A DNA stretch of 64,000 nt from Paraburkholderia bannensis (GCF_014200455.1 NZ_JACHBW010000003.1:124001-188000), one strand, 5' to 3'. Counted from the first letter of the stretch, positions 1 through 9,265 are shown. Notes: generated from the letters alone by a model not told the origin. Numbers and translations are program-made.

Positions 1-352
1 GAACTCGACGTCGGCCACGCGCTTTTCGATCTCCTGGGCATCGGCTTCGATGGAGACGAGGGTGTCCTCATCGCCTTCTTCGCGTGCCATCTCGAAGAGA
101 TCCTGGGTGTCGCGCGTGTCGTTCTCGATACCGTCGAGCGTGTGCACGACGCCTTCGAGCAGTTTCTTTTCCTTGCCGAGACCCTGTGCGTGCTTGGCAT
201 CATTCCAGACGTTGGGGTCTTCGAGTTCGCTATTGACTTCGACGAGCCGTCGGGCTTTTACGTCGTAGTCAAAGATACCCCCGTAGCTCGCCTGCGCGTG
301 AGCGCAGGTCCGCCAAAAGGGCTTCGATCGCGTTGAGACGTTCCGCTTCCAT
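1..352 (-). CDS. prfB: Peptide chain release factor 2, N-terminal part, with programmed +1 frameshift
   Basis: RF2 reads UGA and UAA stop codons and triggers peptide release from the ribosome. Only the N-terminal part is present; the gene runs off the left edge. From the ATG at 352 the frame reads 27 codons (MEAERLNAIEALLADLRSRA, then GELRGYL) and meets an in-frame TGA at 271-269. One base on, the +1 frame continues open to position 1 with typical RF2 sequence (YDVKARRLVEVNSELEDPNV). The slip site CTT-TGA-C and the G-rich Shine-Dalgarno-like run just upstream match the classic autoregulatory frameshift of bacterial prfB. The ATG has no strong ribosome site. Its neighbour upstream on the same strand is recJ, the order also known beside the rpf genes of Xanthomonas. 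Confidence 0.93.
268..286 (-). promoter_or_regulatory. Programmed +1 ribosomal frameshift site of prfB
   Basis: On the minus strand the sequence reads CGGGGGTATCTTTGAC. The G run is the internal Shine-Dalgarno element, CTT is the slippery codon 27 and TGA at 271-269 is the stop read by RF2 itself. When RF2 is scarce the ribosome slips one base and reads GAC, giving full-length RF2, a negative feedback loop known for this family. Confidence 0.93.
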
Positions 353-383
353 TTTTGTCGTGATCCGGCTTGTAAAGCACGCA

Positions 384-389
384 ATTATA
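384..389 (-). promoter_or_regulatory. Candidate -10 box of prfB
   Basis: A perfect TATAAT is seen on the minus strand 31 bases upstream of the prfB start codon, in the recJ-prfB gap. No good -35 box is visible at 16-18 bases. It suggests prfB can be transcribed independently of recJ. Confidence 0.5.
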
Positions 390-492
390 GCCGATCGGGC
401 ATGGCTTCGCCCTGCCTAAAGGCCCGCGCCGCGCAGGGCGCGGCCGCGTTTTGGCACGTGAGCGGATCAGAGCGGCGCGACTTGTGACAGGG

Positions 493-2199
493 TCAGAGCG
501 CCGCGTGCTCCACCACCAGTTGCACGCGCGACACGCCGTTCCAGGTGTCGCGCACGAGCCGGTAGGCGACGGTGGTGTGTTGCGGCAGCGTTTCGGTGTG
601 GTTGAACCAGATCGCGTTGAAGCGCTGGCGCCCGCGCAGCAGCTGCAGCTTCAGGTGCTTGTCCTTCACGAGCGCCTGTGAAGCGACCTCGAATTCGCCC
701 GAAAACACCGGCGCCGGGAAGCCCTGGCCCCACACTGCCGCGTCGAGCATTTCGACGAAATCGGGCGTGAAATAGGCATCTTCCAGATCGCCGTCGGTTT
801 CCACGGTGCGCGAAAGGGCTTCTGCGCTCAGCCATTCGCGGCCCACGCGCTCGAACGCTTCGGCGAATCGCGGCACGTCGGCGGCGGCGAGCGTCATGCC
901 CGCGGCCATCGCGTGGCCGCCAAACTTGTGAATCAGACCAGGCTCGCGCTTGGAAATCAGGTCGATGGCGTCGCGCAGATGGAAGCCGGGAATCGAGCGG
1001 CCCGAACCCTTGACGAGTTCGCCGTTGTCGTCCGCCGGCGCAAAGGTGAAGGCCGGGCGGTGGAACTTCTCCTTCAACCGACCCGCGACGATACCGATCA
1101 CGCCCTGATGCCAGCCCTCGTTGAACAGCGTGATCGTGGCGTTACCCTGCGGATCGACATCGGCGAGATCGGCCAGCGCCTGCTGCTGCATGCCCGCTTC
1201 GATCTCGCGGCGTTCGCGGTTCATTCCGTCGAGCTGCTGGGCGAGTTCCCAGGCGCGGCCCGCGTCGTCGGTGGTCAGCAACTCGATGCCCAGCGACATG
1301 TCCGAAAGTCGTCCCGCCGCGTTCAGGCGCGGCCCGAGCGCAAAGCCCATATCGAAGCCCGAGGCGCTTTTCGCTTCGCGGCCCGCGGCGCGAAAGAGCG
1401 CGGCGATGCCCGGCTGCATGCGGCCGTTGCGAATGCGCTGCAGGCCCTGCGCGACCAGCACGCGATTGTTGGCATCGAGCTTCACGACGTCGGCGACGGT
1501 GCCGAGCGCGACCAGATCGAGCAGGCCGTCCAGACGCGGCTCCGGACGCTCCTCGTTGAACGCGCCGCGCCGGCGCATTTCGGCGCGCAGCGCGAGCAGC
1601 GTGTAGAACATCACGCCCACGCCCGCGATGCACTTGCTCGGAAACTCGCAGCCCGGCTGGTTCGGATTGACGATCGCGCGCGCGTCGGGAAGCGTGTCGC
1701 CGGGCAAATGGTGATCGGTCACGAGCACTTCGATGCCGAGTTCGTTGGCCGCTTCCACGCCTTCCACGCTGGCGATACCGTTATCCACGGTGATCAGCAC
1801 GTCGGGCGGGCCGCCCTTGCGCTGCGCGGCGAGTGCGACGATTTCGGGCGTCAGGCCATAGCCGTACTCGAAGCGGTTGGGCACCAGATAGTCGATCTGC
1901 GCGCCCATCATGCGCAGGCCGCGCACGGCCACGGCACAGGCGGTCGCGCCGTCGCAGTCGTAGTCGGCGACCACCAGCATGCGGCAGTCGGCTTCGAGCG
2001 CGTCGGCCAGCAGCATGGCGGCTTCATCGATGCCCTTCATGCCGGCGGGCGGGATCAAACGGGCGAGGCCGGTTTCGATGTCGTCGGGCTGGCAGACGCC
2101 GCGCGCGGCGTAGAGCCGCGCGAGCACCGGATGCAGGCCGTGACGGATCAGCGCTTCGGTATCGGCGGGGGGACAGGCGCGGGTGACGATTCGGGTCAT
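493..2199 (-). CDS. recJ: Single-stranded-DNA-specific 5'-3' exonuclease RecJ
   Basis: RecJ degrades single-stranded DNA 5' to 3' in RecF-pathway recombination, base excision and mismatch repair. The 568-residue product has the normal family length and shows the DHH phosphoesterase core: VVADYDCDGAT (D79, D81, D83), VDNGIAS (D139) and TDHHLPG (DHH at 162-164), followed by the DHHA1 region with GGHAMAAGM near residue 430 and the OB-fold tail. It lies 18 bases downstream of the RpfE-like gene and upstream of prfB, all on the minus strand, so an operon is likely. The ATG at 2199 has only a weak ribosome site, but no better start lies upstream. Confidence 0.96.
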   Translation of the reverse strand: MTRIVTRACPPADTEALIRHGLHPVLARLYAARGVCQPDDIETGLARLIPPAGMKGIDEAAMLLADALEADCRMLVVADYDCDGATACAVAVRGLRMMGAQIDYLVPNRFEYGYGLTPEIVALAAQRKGGPPDVLITVDNGIASVEGVEAANELGIEVLVTDHHLPGDTLPDARAIVNPNQPGCEFPSKCIAGVGVMFYTLLALRAEMRRRGAFNEERPEPRLDGLLDLVALGTVADVVKLDANNRVLVAQGLQRIRNGRMQPGIAALFRAAGREAKSASGFDMGFALGPRLNAAGRLSDMSLGIELLTTDDAGRAWELAQQLDGMNRERREIEAGMQQQALADLADVDPQGNATITLFNEGWHQGVIGIVAGRLKEKFHRPAFTFAPADDNGELVKGSGRSIPGFHLRDAIDLISKREPGLIHKFGGHAMAAGMTLAAADVPRFAEAFERVGREWLSAEALSRTVETDGDLEDAYFTPDFVEMLDAAVWGQGFPAPVFSGEFEVASQALVKDKHLKLQLLRGRQRFNAIWFNHTETLPQHTTVAYRLVRDTWNGVSRVQLVVEHAAL

Positions 2200-2217
2200 G
2201 CTTTGCGGCTTCAGAAT

Positions 2218-3333
2218 TTATTCGATGAAAAGCGACGCGAATTCGCGGCGTCGCCAGAATTTGCGCAGGTCGCCGCGCGTGGCGTTGAGCGTCACCGATC
2301 CGGTGTCGCCGCATAGCGTGACGCCCAGTTCGGCCAGTTCGCCGCTTTCGAGCGCGGCGAGCCCGGGCGCGAACCAGTCCCGCTCCAGTTGGGCGAAGGC
2401 GGCGTTCCAGCGGCCCCAGTCCTGCTGGATGTAGGCGGCGGAAAATGGATCGAGTTCGATGAGCGTGGCGCCCTGGCCATTGGCGCTGGCATTCGTGTTC
2501 GCGGCGCTCTGCGCTTTGAACGTGGCGGGCACCGCGCCGAGTTCCGCGCCGCTGGCGAGCGCGAGGCCGCGCGTGGCGGCGGCGTCCGAGTGCACGCGCG
2601 CAAAGGCGCGCTGCACCGGTCGCAACGCGCCCTGCGCATGGAACCAGATCGAATTGACGGCGGGCAGGCCGCGCGCCTCGCGCGCTTCATTGACGGGATG
2701 TTCGAACCACGCCATCTGCACTTCGTTCTGCACCTTCATCCAGGCGCGCGAACGCTGGCCGGAATGGGCTTCGTGCGGCAGCCAGATTTCGATGTTGCGG
2801 CCGCTCGCGCGCAAAGGGGACGCGCCCGCGAGCGTGCCGAACTGATCGCTCGACAGATACCAGCGCTGCGGCGTGGGCGCTTCGATGCGGATGCCCAGTT
2901 CTTCGATCAGCGGCTTTGCGACCGCGTAAAGCGCGGCGGCGTCGGCGTCGGTCAATTCGAGCGAGGCGGGATCGATCAGCACCAGATGATCGTGCGCGAT
3001 GCGTACGTGCACGGGCTGGATACAGGCCCAGGTGGCGTCGCCGGGCGTGCCGCCGTCGGCGAGCAGCATCCACGGCGCGAGCGGCGCTTCGTCGTCGGCG
3101 GCTGCGCCGTTGTGCGTGGCGGCAGCAGCGCCGGCCGCGCCGAAGGCCCGTGCGACCCAGCGCTCGTGCGGCAAGGTGCGCTGGAAGTCCTCGCCGATCA
3201 CCTTTTCGCCGACGCGCGCGCGCGAAACCAGCTTCGACAGCGCAGGGTACTGAAGGCCGGCAAGGGCGGTGGACGCCACGGCCGCCGAGGGCAGCGCGAA
3301 CGGGACGAGAAGATGGAGACGGTCAGCAGGCAT
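2218..3333 (-). CDS. RpfE-like conserved protein of unknown function
   Basis: The 371-residue soluble protein begins MPADRLHLLVPFALP and has no signal peptide or clear catalytic motif. It resembles the conserved beta/gammaproteobacterial family to which Xanthomonas RpfE belongs, sometimes labelled as a phosphoglycerate-mutase-like protein; I see no mutase motif that supports an enzyme call. The neighbourhood agrees: rpfE, recJ and prfB are adjacent in Xanthomonas too. Two in-frame ATGs exist. The one at 3345 overlaps a TACAAT -10 hexamer, which places transcription start near 3337, so 3333 is preferred. The C-terminal half carries an Ala/Asn linker (about residues 265-290). The cellular role is not known from the sequence. 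Confidence 0.7.
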   Translation of the reverse strand: MPADRLHLLVPFALPSAAVASTALAGLQYPALSKLVSRARVGEKVIGEDFQRTLPHERWVARAFGAAGAAAATHNGAAADDEAPLAPWMLLADGGTPGDATWACIQPVHVRIAHDHLVLIDPASLELTDADAAALYAVAKPLIEELGIRIEAPTPQRWYLSSDQFGTLAGASPLRASGRNIEIWLPHEAHSGQRSRAWMKVQNEVQMAWFEHPVNEAREARGLPAVNSIWFHAQGALRPVQRAFARVHSDAAATRGLALASGAELGAVPATFKAQSAANTNASANGQGATLIELDPFSAAYIQQDWGRWNAAFAQLERDWFAPGLAALESGELAELGVTLCGDTGSVTLNATRGDLRKFWRRREFASLFIE

Positions 3334-3343
3334 GATGGGGGGC

Positions 3344-3349
3344 ATTGTA
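3344..3349 (-). promoter_or_regulatory. Candidate -10 box of the RpfE-like gene
   Basis: TACAAT on the minus strand ends 10 bases before the ATG at 3333 and overlaps the earlier in-frame ATG at 3343-3345. If it is used, the mRNA would have almost no 5' leader. Confidence 0.4.
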
Positions 3350-3699
3350 CTTCGGCGCCGGGCGCGCGAGGCCGGGGACTCGGGGCGGTGGTCGCCCCGC
3401 GGATCGGCATGCCCAGGCCGCGCATCTTATAAATCAGCTACTTACGTGCGGATCGGTGCGGATCGATGCGGCATCGCGGATGCGCCGATACCAAACTGCG
3501 TGGCACCTGCGCGCGGTTTGCGCGTCCAATCCTCAAAGCGCGATGGGCCGTACGCGACGCCGCAAAGTCCTTCGGGGGGCCGTAGTGTGGCAAACTTCGC
3601 GCTTGATCGCCGATCTGCTCCGGCACGTAATATTGCGTATTCACTGCGCATATTCGGAGCGGAAACGAAGCAGAAGCAACGAAGCACAAAAGGATTCGC
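3346..3699. other. Intergenic region between divergent rpfE-like and lolC genes
   Basis: No convincing gene is present. The region must hold the promoters of both flanking genes. A weak sigma70-like pair for lolC, TTGATC at 3603-3608 and TAATAT at 3628-3633 (19-base gap), is visible. A short tandem repeat lies at 3446-3476. Confidence 0.5.
3446..3476. repeat. Short tandem repeat, 10-base unit
   Basis: GTGCGGATCG occurs twice in perfect tandem (3446-3455, 3456-3465) followed by a degenerate third copy, ATGCGGCATCG. The unit is close to one helical turn. It sits in the divergent promoter region; any operator role is a guess. Confidence 0.6.
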
Positions 3700-4953
3700 T
3701 TGAAACTTCCCTACGAATGGCAGATAGGCTGGCGCTATACGCGCGCCGGCAAGCGCACGACCGGCAACGGTTTCATCTCGTTCATCGCGCTGATTTCGAT
3801 GTCGGGCATCGCGCTCGGCGTGGCGGCGCTGATCGTCGTGCTGTCGGTGATGAACGGCTTCCAGCGCGACGTGCGCGACCGCATGCTCTCCGTGCTCGCA
3901 CACGTCGAGATCTTTTCGCCGACGGGTTCGATGCCCGACTGGCAGCTCACGGCCAAGGAAGCCAAAACCAATACCGAAGTGATCGGCGCGGCGCCCTACG
4001 TGGACGCCCAGGCGCTGCTCACCCGCGGTGACAGCGTCAGCGGCGTGGCCCTGCGCGGCATCGAGCCGTCCGAAGAGCCGCAGGTGTCGGATATCGACAA
4101 GGAAATGAAGGCCGGCAGCATGAACGACCTCACGCCGGGCAGCTTCAACATCGTGCTGGGCGCGGATCTGGCCGTGAGTCTGGGCGTCACCACGGGCGAC
4201 AAGGTCACGCTGGTCGCACCCGAAGGCACTATCACGCCGGCCGGCATGTTGCCGCGCCTGAAGCAGTTCACCGTGGCGGGCGTGTTCGAATCGGGGCATT
4301 ACGAATACGACAGTACGCTCGCGCTCGTCAACATCCGCGACGCCGAAGTGCTGTATCGCCTTGCAGCGCCAAGCGGCGTGCGTCTGCGCCTCAAAGACAT
4401 GCAGCGCGCGCCGCAAGTCGCGCGGCAACTGGTGCATACGCTTTCCGGCGATCTTTATATCCGTGACTGGACGCAGCAGAACAAGACCTGGTTCTCCGCC
4501 GTGCAGATCGAAAAGCGCATGATGTTCATCATTCTTACGCTGATCATCGCGGTGGCCGCGTTCAATCTGGTGTCGTCGCTGGTGATGACGGTCACCAACA
4601 AGCAGGCCGATATCGCGATCCTGCGCACGCTCGGCGCGCAGCCTGGCTCGATCATGAAGATCTTCGTGGTGCAGGGCGTGACGATCGGTTTCGTGGGCAC
4701 CGGCATCGGCGTCGCGCTCGGCTGTCTGATCGCGTGGAGCATTCCGTGGCTGGTGCCGATGATCGAACATCTGCTTGGCGTGCAGTTCCTGCCGCCCTCG
4801 GTCTATTTCATCAGTGAGCTGCCTTCGGAACTCGTCGCCGGCGACGTGATCCGCATCGGCTTGATTGCGTTCGTGCTGTCCGCGCTGGCGACGCTCTATC
4901 CCAGCTGGCGCGCGGCCAAGGTACGTCCCGCGGAGGCACTGCGTTATGAATGA
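3700..4953 (+). CDS. lolC: Lipoprotein-releasing ABC transporter permease, LolC/LolE (LolF-type) family
   Basis: This inner-membrane permease works with the ATPase LolD to pull mature lipoproteins from the inner membrane and pass them to LolA. The 417 residues show the MacB-like plan: an N-terminal membrane helix (about 25-50), a large periplasmic domain (about 50-270), and three helices at about 275-300, 320-350 and 380-400, ending in a conserved [15 protein letters not shown] tail. The start is TTG at 3700 with AGGA at 3691-3694. The lolD start codon lies inside its 3' end, a translationally coupled pair. Only one permease gene is present in the cluster, as in species with a single LolF-type subunit; the lolC name follows common annotation. 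Confidence 0.92.
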   Translation: MKLPYEWQIGWRYTRAGKRTTGNGFISFIALISMSGIALGVAALIVVLSVMNGFQRDVRDRMLSVLAHVEIFSPTGSMPDWQLTAKEAKTNTEVIGAAPYVDAQALLTRGDSVSGVALRGIEPSEEPQVSDIDKEMKAGSMNDLTPGSFNIVLGADLAVSLGVTTGDKVTLVAPEGTITPAGMLPRLKQFTVAGVFESGHYEYDSTLALVNIRDAEVLYRLAAPSGVRLRLKDMQRAPQVARQLVHTLSGDLYIRDWTQQNKTWFSAVQIEKRMMFIILTLIIAVAAFNLVSSLVMTVTNKQADIAILRTLGAQPGSIMKIFVVQGVTIGFVGTGIGVALGCLIAWSIPWLVPMIEHLLGVQFLPPSVYFISELPSELVAGDVIRIGLIAFVLSALATLYPSWRAAKVRPAEALRYE

Positions 4954-5677
4954 GCGTCAATCGATTCAGGCCGCGGCGCCCGATTACCCCTACGTGATCG
5001 AAGCGCATGGCATCTCGAAGGTGTTCGGTCAGGGCGCGCTTTCGGTGCAGGTGCTGCACGACACCGACATTACGGTGAAGCGCGGCGAAAAACTGGCGAT
5101 CGTGGGCGCGTCGGGTTCGGGCAAGAGCACGCTTTTGCACGTGCTGGGCGGCCTTGACGAGCCGGGCACCGGCAACGTCAAACTGCTCGGCAAGCCGTTT
5201 ACGGAACTCTCCGAGCGCAACCGCAACGATCTGCGCAATCGCGCGCTGGGCTTCGTCTATCAGTTCCATCATCTGCTGCCCGAATTCACGGCGCTCGACA
5301 ACGTGGCGATGCCGCTGCGCATTCGGCGCATGCCGCAGGAAGCCGCGCGCGCCGAAGCCATGGCGATCCTGGATCGCGTGGGTCTCGCGCACCGTGCGAA
5401 ACATCGTCCGGGCGAGTTGTCGGGCGGCGAGCGCCAGCGCGTGGCGATCGCGCGGGCGCTGGTGACCAGACCGGCCTGCGTGCTCGCCGACGAACCGACC
5501 GGCAACCTCGACGGCAGCACGGCGGATAACGTCTTCAACCTGATGATGGAGCTGTCCGACCAGTTCCAGACGAGCTTCGTGATCGTCACGCACGATCAGG
5601 AGATCGCCGCGCGTTGCGACCGGACCGTGCGCCTGCGCGACGGCATGCTGCACGAAGAGCCGGTCGTGCCGGTTTAA
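4946..5677 (+). CDS. lolD: Lipoprotein-releasing ABC transporter ATP-binding protein LolD
   Basis: LolD hydrolyses ATP to drive lipoprotein release by the LolC-type permease. The 243-residue product has Walker [10 protein letters not shown] (about 54-62), the signature [15 protein letters not shown] (about 157-171), Walker [12 protein letters not shown] (about 180-190) and the switch His in VTHD. The start ATG at 4946 overlaps the lolC stop and has GGAGG at 4932-4936. An in-frame TTG/GTG extension upstream lies inside lolC and is rejected. Confidence 0.95.
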   Translation: MNERQSIQAAAPDYPYVIEAHGISKVFGQGALSVQVLHDTDITVKRGEKLAIVGASGSGKSTLLHVLGGLDEPGTGNVKLLGKPFTELSERNRNDLRNRALGFVYQFHHLLPEFTALDNVAMPLRIRRMPQEAARAEAMAILDRVGLAHRAKHRPGELSGGERQRVAIARALVTRPACVLADEPTGNLDGSTADNVFNLMMELSDQFQTSFVIVTHDQEIAARCDRTVRLRDGMLHEEPVVPV

Positions 5678-5707
5678 GGGCTGCGGTCTTGCTGCGGAGC
5701 GCGCTTC

Positions 5708-6496
5708 ATGTGGATCGACACGCATTGCCATCTCGATGCCGCTGAGTTCGACGCGGACCGCGGCGCGGTGGCCTCGAACGCACGCGAGGCGGGCGTCGCG
5801 CGCATCGTGATTCCGGCCGTTGCGCGCTGGAACTTCGACACGGTGCGCGCGCTCGCGCATCGCACGCCCGGCGCGGTCTACGCGCTGGGGATTCACCCGC
5901 TCTATACGCCGGACGCGCGCGACGAGGACATCACGGCGTTGCGCGCGCAGATCGCGTCGAGTCTCGACGATCCGAAGTTCGTCGGCATCGGCGAAATCGG
6001 TCTGGATTTTTTCGTGCCGGGACTCGACGAGGCGCGCCAGCAGCACTTTTATGACGCGCAACTGAAGCTTGCGCGCGAGTTCGAACTGCCCGCCATCTGT
6101 CATGTGCGCAAGGCGCAGGACAAGGTGCTGGCGGGCCTGCGTCGCAATGGCGTGCGCTGCGGCATCGCGCATGCGTTCAACGGCAGTTTCCAGCAGGCGA
6201 AGGCCTTCATCGATCACGGCATGCATCTGGGTTTCGGCGGCAATACGACGTTCGAGCGTGCGTTGCAGATCCGGCGGCTTGCACAGGAATTGCCGCTGGA
6301 GGCGATCGTGATGGAAACCGATGCCCCCGATATCTCGCCGTCCTGGCTTTATAAGCAGCGCAATACCCCGGATCAGGTGCCGCGCATCGGCGCCGTACTG
6401 GCGGCCTTGCGTGGCCTGACGCCCGAGGAACTCGCCCTTGGCACAACGGCCAACGCTGCGGCGGCGCTGCCGCGGCTCGCACTTTCGTCTGCATAA
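5708..6496 (+). CDS. TatD family metal-dependent hydrolase (DNase)
   Basis: A TIM-barrel amidohydrolase-like enzyme of the TatD family, whose members act as 3'-5' DNA/RNA exonucleases or D-aminoacyl-tRNA deacylases. Metal-ligand motifs are all present in the 262 residues: DTHCHLD (4-10), GEIGLDF (near 97), HVRKAQ (His near 133), HAFNGS (His near 156) and METDAPD (near 204). It starts 30 bases after lolD with GGAG eight bases before the ATG, so it probably belongs to the lol operon. Paralogues (TatD, YcfH, YjjV) cannot be told apart with confidence; the GIHPLYTP sequence is YjjV-like. Confidence 0.9.
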   Translation: MWIDTHCHLDAAEFDADRGAVASNAREAGVARIVIPAVARWNFDTVRALAHRTPGAVYALGIHPLYTPDARDEDITALRAQIASSLDDPKFVGIGEIGLDFFVPGLDEARQQHFYDAQLKLAREFELPAICHVRKAQDKVLAGLRRNGVRCGIAHAFNGSFQQAKAFIDHGMHLGFGGNTTFERALQIRRLAQELPLEAIVMETDAPDISPSWLYKQRNTPDQVPRIGAVLAALRGLTPEELALGTTANAAAALPRLALSSA

Positions 6497-6598
6497 TTTC
6501 CTCGTGAGGTGAGGCGCGTTGTGCGTCTGGCGTCGGCGACGTGACGTTGCTTGGGCAAGGTCGCGCGGGCTTCGTTTTGCCTCTTCTCGGGAGGGGCG

Positions 6599-9163
6599 AT
6601 GCGGGCTGTATGGTGCGGATTTGCGCTGGGTGTGATCGTGTTGCAGCGGCTGGCGAAGTTGCCGGGTTGGGGCGCGTGGCTCGGCTTGCTGTTGTGTGTG
6701 TCGCTTGCCTTGACGTGGGCGGTTTGGGCATGGCGCGGGCACGACAGCGCACGCGGCTGGCAGGCGGCTCGGCATGCTGGTGCGTGGCTGGCGATCTGGA
6801 TCGCCGCGGTGTGCATCGGTCTGGGTTATGCGGCGTGGCGCGCGGAACTGCGGCTCGCGCAGACGTTGCCTGCTTCGTGGCAAAAACGCGATGTCGAAGT
6901 GAGCGGCCATATCGCCCGCATGATTTCGCAAGACCGGGGAGCCGCAAGTTTTCTTTTCTCGGTGGAGTCCTGGCGTATTCCGGCTTCTCAATCGCAAGCA
7001 CTGCCCGATCTCATTCAATTGAGTTGGGTCGCTCGCGATGTGCCTTTGCCGCCGCTTGTGCCCGGCGCACGCTGGCGGCTTGACGTGCGGCTCAAACGCC
7101 CGCATGCGCAAGGCAATTTCGGTTTGCGCGATGCCGAGGCGACGCTGCTTTCGCGTGGCGTGCGTGCAACCGGTTACGTCAGCGATGAACGGCGCGCAAA
7201 GCGGCTGCTACCGGATGCTCGCAGTTTGAGCGTGCAGATCGAGCGCTCACGCGCCGTAGTGCGTGCGCGAATCGATGCGGCGCTCGCAGATGCGCCGCAT
7301 CGGGGCATCGTCGTCGCGCTCGCGACCGGCGCGCAGGACGCTGTCAGCGACGACGACTGGCGGCGATTGCGCAATACCGGAACGAGTCACCTCGTCGCGA
7401 TCTCCGGTTTGCATCTGGCTTTCGTTGCCGGGCTCGCGGGCTGGATCGCGGGGGCGCTCTGGCGGCGGGCGCGCTGGCGAGGTATCGAAGCGCCGCTGAT
7501 CGTCCCGGCGCAGCAGGTGGCGGTCGCGGGGGCGGTGGTGGCTGCGGCGGCCTATGCGGCGCTCGCGGGTTTCAATGTGCCAGTGCAGCGCGCGTTGTGG
7601 ATGCTCACGGTGACGGCGATCGCACTGTGGCGCTCGCGCGAGGTATCGCGAAGCCATGTGCTGGCGTGGGCGCTTGGACTCGTCCTCTTGCGCGATCCCT
7701 GGGCGGTGACGGCCCCCGGTTTCTGGCTATCGTTCGGCGCGGTTGGGGCAATTCTGTTTGCCGCGAGCGGCGTGCCACGCGTGCGGCGCGAAGATGACGC
7801 CGCGCTTTCGCCGGACGAACTCGATCCCATGCGCGAGCACGATGCAGCGCCGCCGCGTGTGGGGTGCCTACGCGTCTTTTCCAGCCGTATCTCTGCGCGT
7901 TGGCGCGCATTCATTCGTCGCTTCGCAGGAAGGCTGGCCGACAGCGCGCGCGTTCAATGGGCGGTCACGCTGGCGCTCGCGCCATTGTCTGCATACTGGT
8001 TCATGCAGATCCCGCTGATCGGTCCGCTTGCCAACGCGGGTGCCATTCCGTGGGTGAGCATGTTCGTGACTCCAATGGTGCTGGCCGGCGTGGCGCTGCC
8101 TGCGCCGTTCGATGCTTTCGCGTGGCAGTCGGCGCATGCGATGCTCAGTTGGCTGATCGACGCGCTCGGCATGCTCGAAGGCTGGCCGTGGGCGCTGCTG
8201 CGCCTGCCGCAGCCTGGTGTGTTCGCGTTGTGTTGCGCGGGCGTCGGTGTCGCCTGGCTGCTTGCGCCGCGCGGCTGGCCGTTGCGCTGGCTCGCGCCTT
8301 TTACTTGGCTGCCGCTACTCGTACCCTCTGCGCATGGACCGCCGCCCGGCGCGTTCCGGCTTACGGCGCTGGATATCGGGCAGGGCACCTCGGTGCTGGT
8401 GGAGACCTCGCGTCACACCTTGCTGTTCGACGCCGGGCCGGGGCCCGAGTCGACCCATGCGGGCGAGCGCATCGTTGCGCCTTATCTACAAACGCACGGT
8501 GTGATGCGCCTCGACACCCTCATGATCAGCCACGACGATTCCGATCATTCGGGCGGCGCGCCCGCCGTGCTCGATGCCGTGCCGGTGGGCGCGTTCGTGG
8601 CGGGCATCCTGCCGGCTCATCCGCTCTGGGCGAGCGCGCGCACGCGGGGTGCGCAAACCGTGCAATGCGCGGCAGGGCAGCGCTGGCAATGGGACGGCGT
8701 GGCGTTCGAGGTGCTTTGGCCCGACCCCGGGCCGCTCACCGGCAAGCCCAATGCGCATTGCTGCGTGCTGCGGGTCGCCACGGCGCAAGGCGGGGTGGGC
8801 GCGGTGTCCGCCTTGCTAGCCGCCGATATCGAAGCGGGCACGGAGCGCACGCTGGTCGCCCGCGACGCCGCTGGACTGCGCTCGCAGGTGCTCGTGGTGC
8901 CGCATCACGGCAGCCGCACGTCGTCGACTGAACCGTTCCTCGATTCTGTCTGGCCGCTCGTCGCGATATTTCAGGTAGGCTACCTGAACCGTTTTCATCA
9001 TCCGCATCCGGGCGTCTATGCGCGCTACGCCTCGCGCCATATCGTGCTGGCGCGCAGCGACGCCGATGGCGCGGTGCGCATCGAGGCCGCGCCCGGCACG
9101 CTCAGCGTCGAGCGCTTTCGCGACACCCAGCGGCGTTACTGGATGGATACGGCGAGCGAGTAG
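6599..9163 (+). CDS. comEC: ComEC/Rec2 family DNA internalization membrane protein
   Basis: ComEC forms the inner-membrane channel that passes single-stranded DNA into the cytoplasm during natural transformation. The 854-residue protein begins with hydrophobic helices and a DUF4131-like periplasmic domain, followed by the polytopic competence domain (starting near ISGLHLAFVAGLAG, about residue 260) and a C-terminal metallo-beta-lactamase-like domain (LDIGQGTSVLVE, SHDDSDHSGGAP, VPHHGSRTSS). The ATG at 6599 follows GGGAGGG at 6589-6595; an upstream TTG at 6551 is less likely. It appears intact. Whether the host is transformable cannot be told from this gene alone. Confidence 0.93.
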   Translation: MRAVWCGFALGVIVLQRLAKLPGWGAWLGLLLCVSLALTWAVWAWRGHDSARGWQAARHAGAWLAIWIAAVCIGLGYAAWRAELRLAQTLPASWQKRDVEVSGHIARMISQDRGAASFLFSVESWRIPASQSQALPDLIQLSWVARDVPLPPLVPGARWRLDVRLKRPHAQGNFGLRDAEATLLSRGVRATGYVSDERRAKRLLPDARSLSVQIERSRAVVRARIDAALADAPHRGIVVALATGAQDAVSDDDWRRLRNTGTSHLVAISGLHLAFVAGLAGWIAGALWRRARWRGIEAPLIVPAQQVAVAGAVVAAAAYAALAGFNVPVQRALWMLTVTAIALWRSREVSRSHVLAWALGLVLLRDPWAVTAPGFWLSFGAVGAILFAASGVPRVRREDDAALSPDELDPMREHDAAPPRVGCLRVFSSRISARWRAFIRRFAGRLADSARVQWAVTLALAPLSAYWFMQIPLIGPLANAGAIPWVSMFVTPMVLAGVALPAPFDAFAWQSAHAMLSWLIDALGMLEGWPWALLRLPQPGVFALCCAGVGVAWLLAPRGWPLRWLAPFTWLPLLVPSAHGPPPGAFRLTALDIGQGTSVLVETSRHTLLFDAGPGPESTHAGERIVAPYLQTHGVMRLDTLMISHDDSDHSGGAPAVLDAVPVGAFVAGILPAHPLWASARTRGAQTVQCAAGQRWQWDGVAFEVLWPDPGPLTGKPNAHCCVLRVATAQGGVGAVSALLAADIEAGTERTLVARDAAGLRSQVLVVPHHGSRTSSTEPFLDSVWPLVAIFQVGYLNRFHHPHPGVYARYASRHIVLARSDADGAVRIEAAPGTLSVERFRDTQRRYWMDTASE

Positions 9164-9265
9164 CTCAAGACCGCGGCGCAACAGAACGAGACAAACAAAG
9201 GGAGCAGGCGCAAAGCCGCGGCATACCCCGGCGCACCCGCCATCAGGAACGGAGACAACAAGACA

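Noticed and set aside
6551..6598. A 16-codon TTG-initiated extension of comEC.
   Set aside because: The ATG at 6599 has a strong GGGAGGG site; the TTG has none.
4811..7111. A 766-codon minus-strand open frame lies opposite lolC, lolD, tatD and comEC.
   Set aside because: It crosses four well-supported sense genes and shows no domain or signal sequence.
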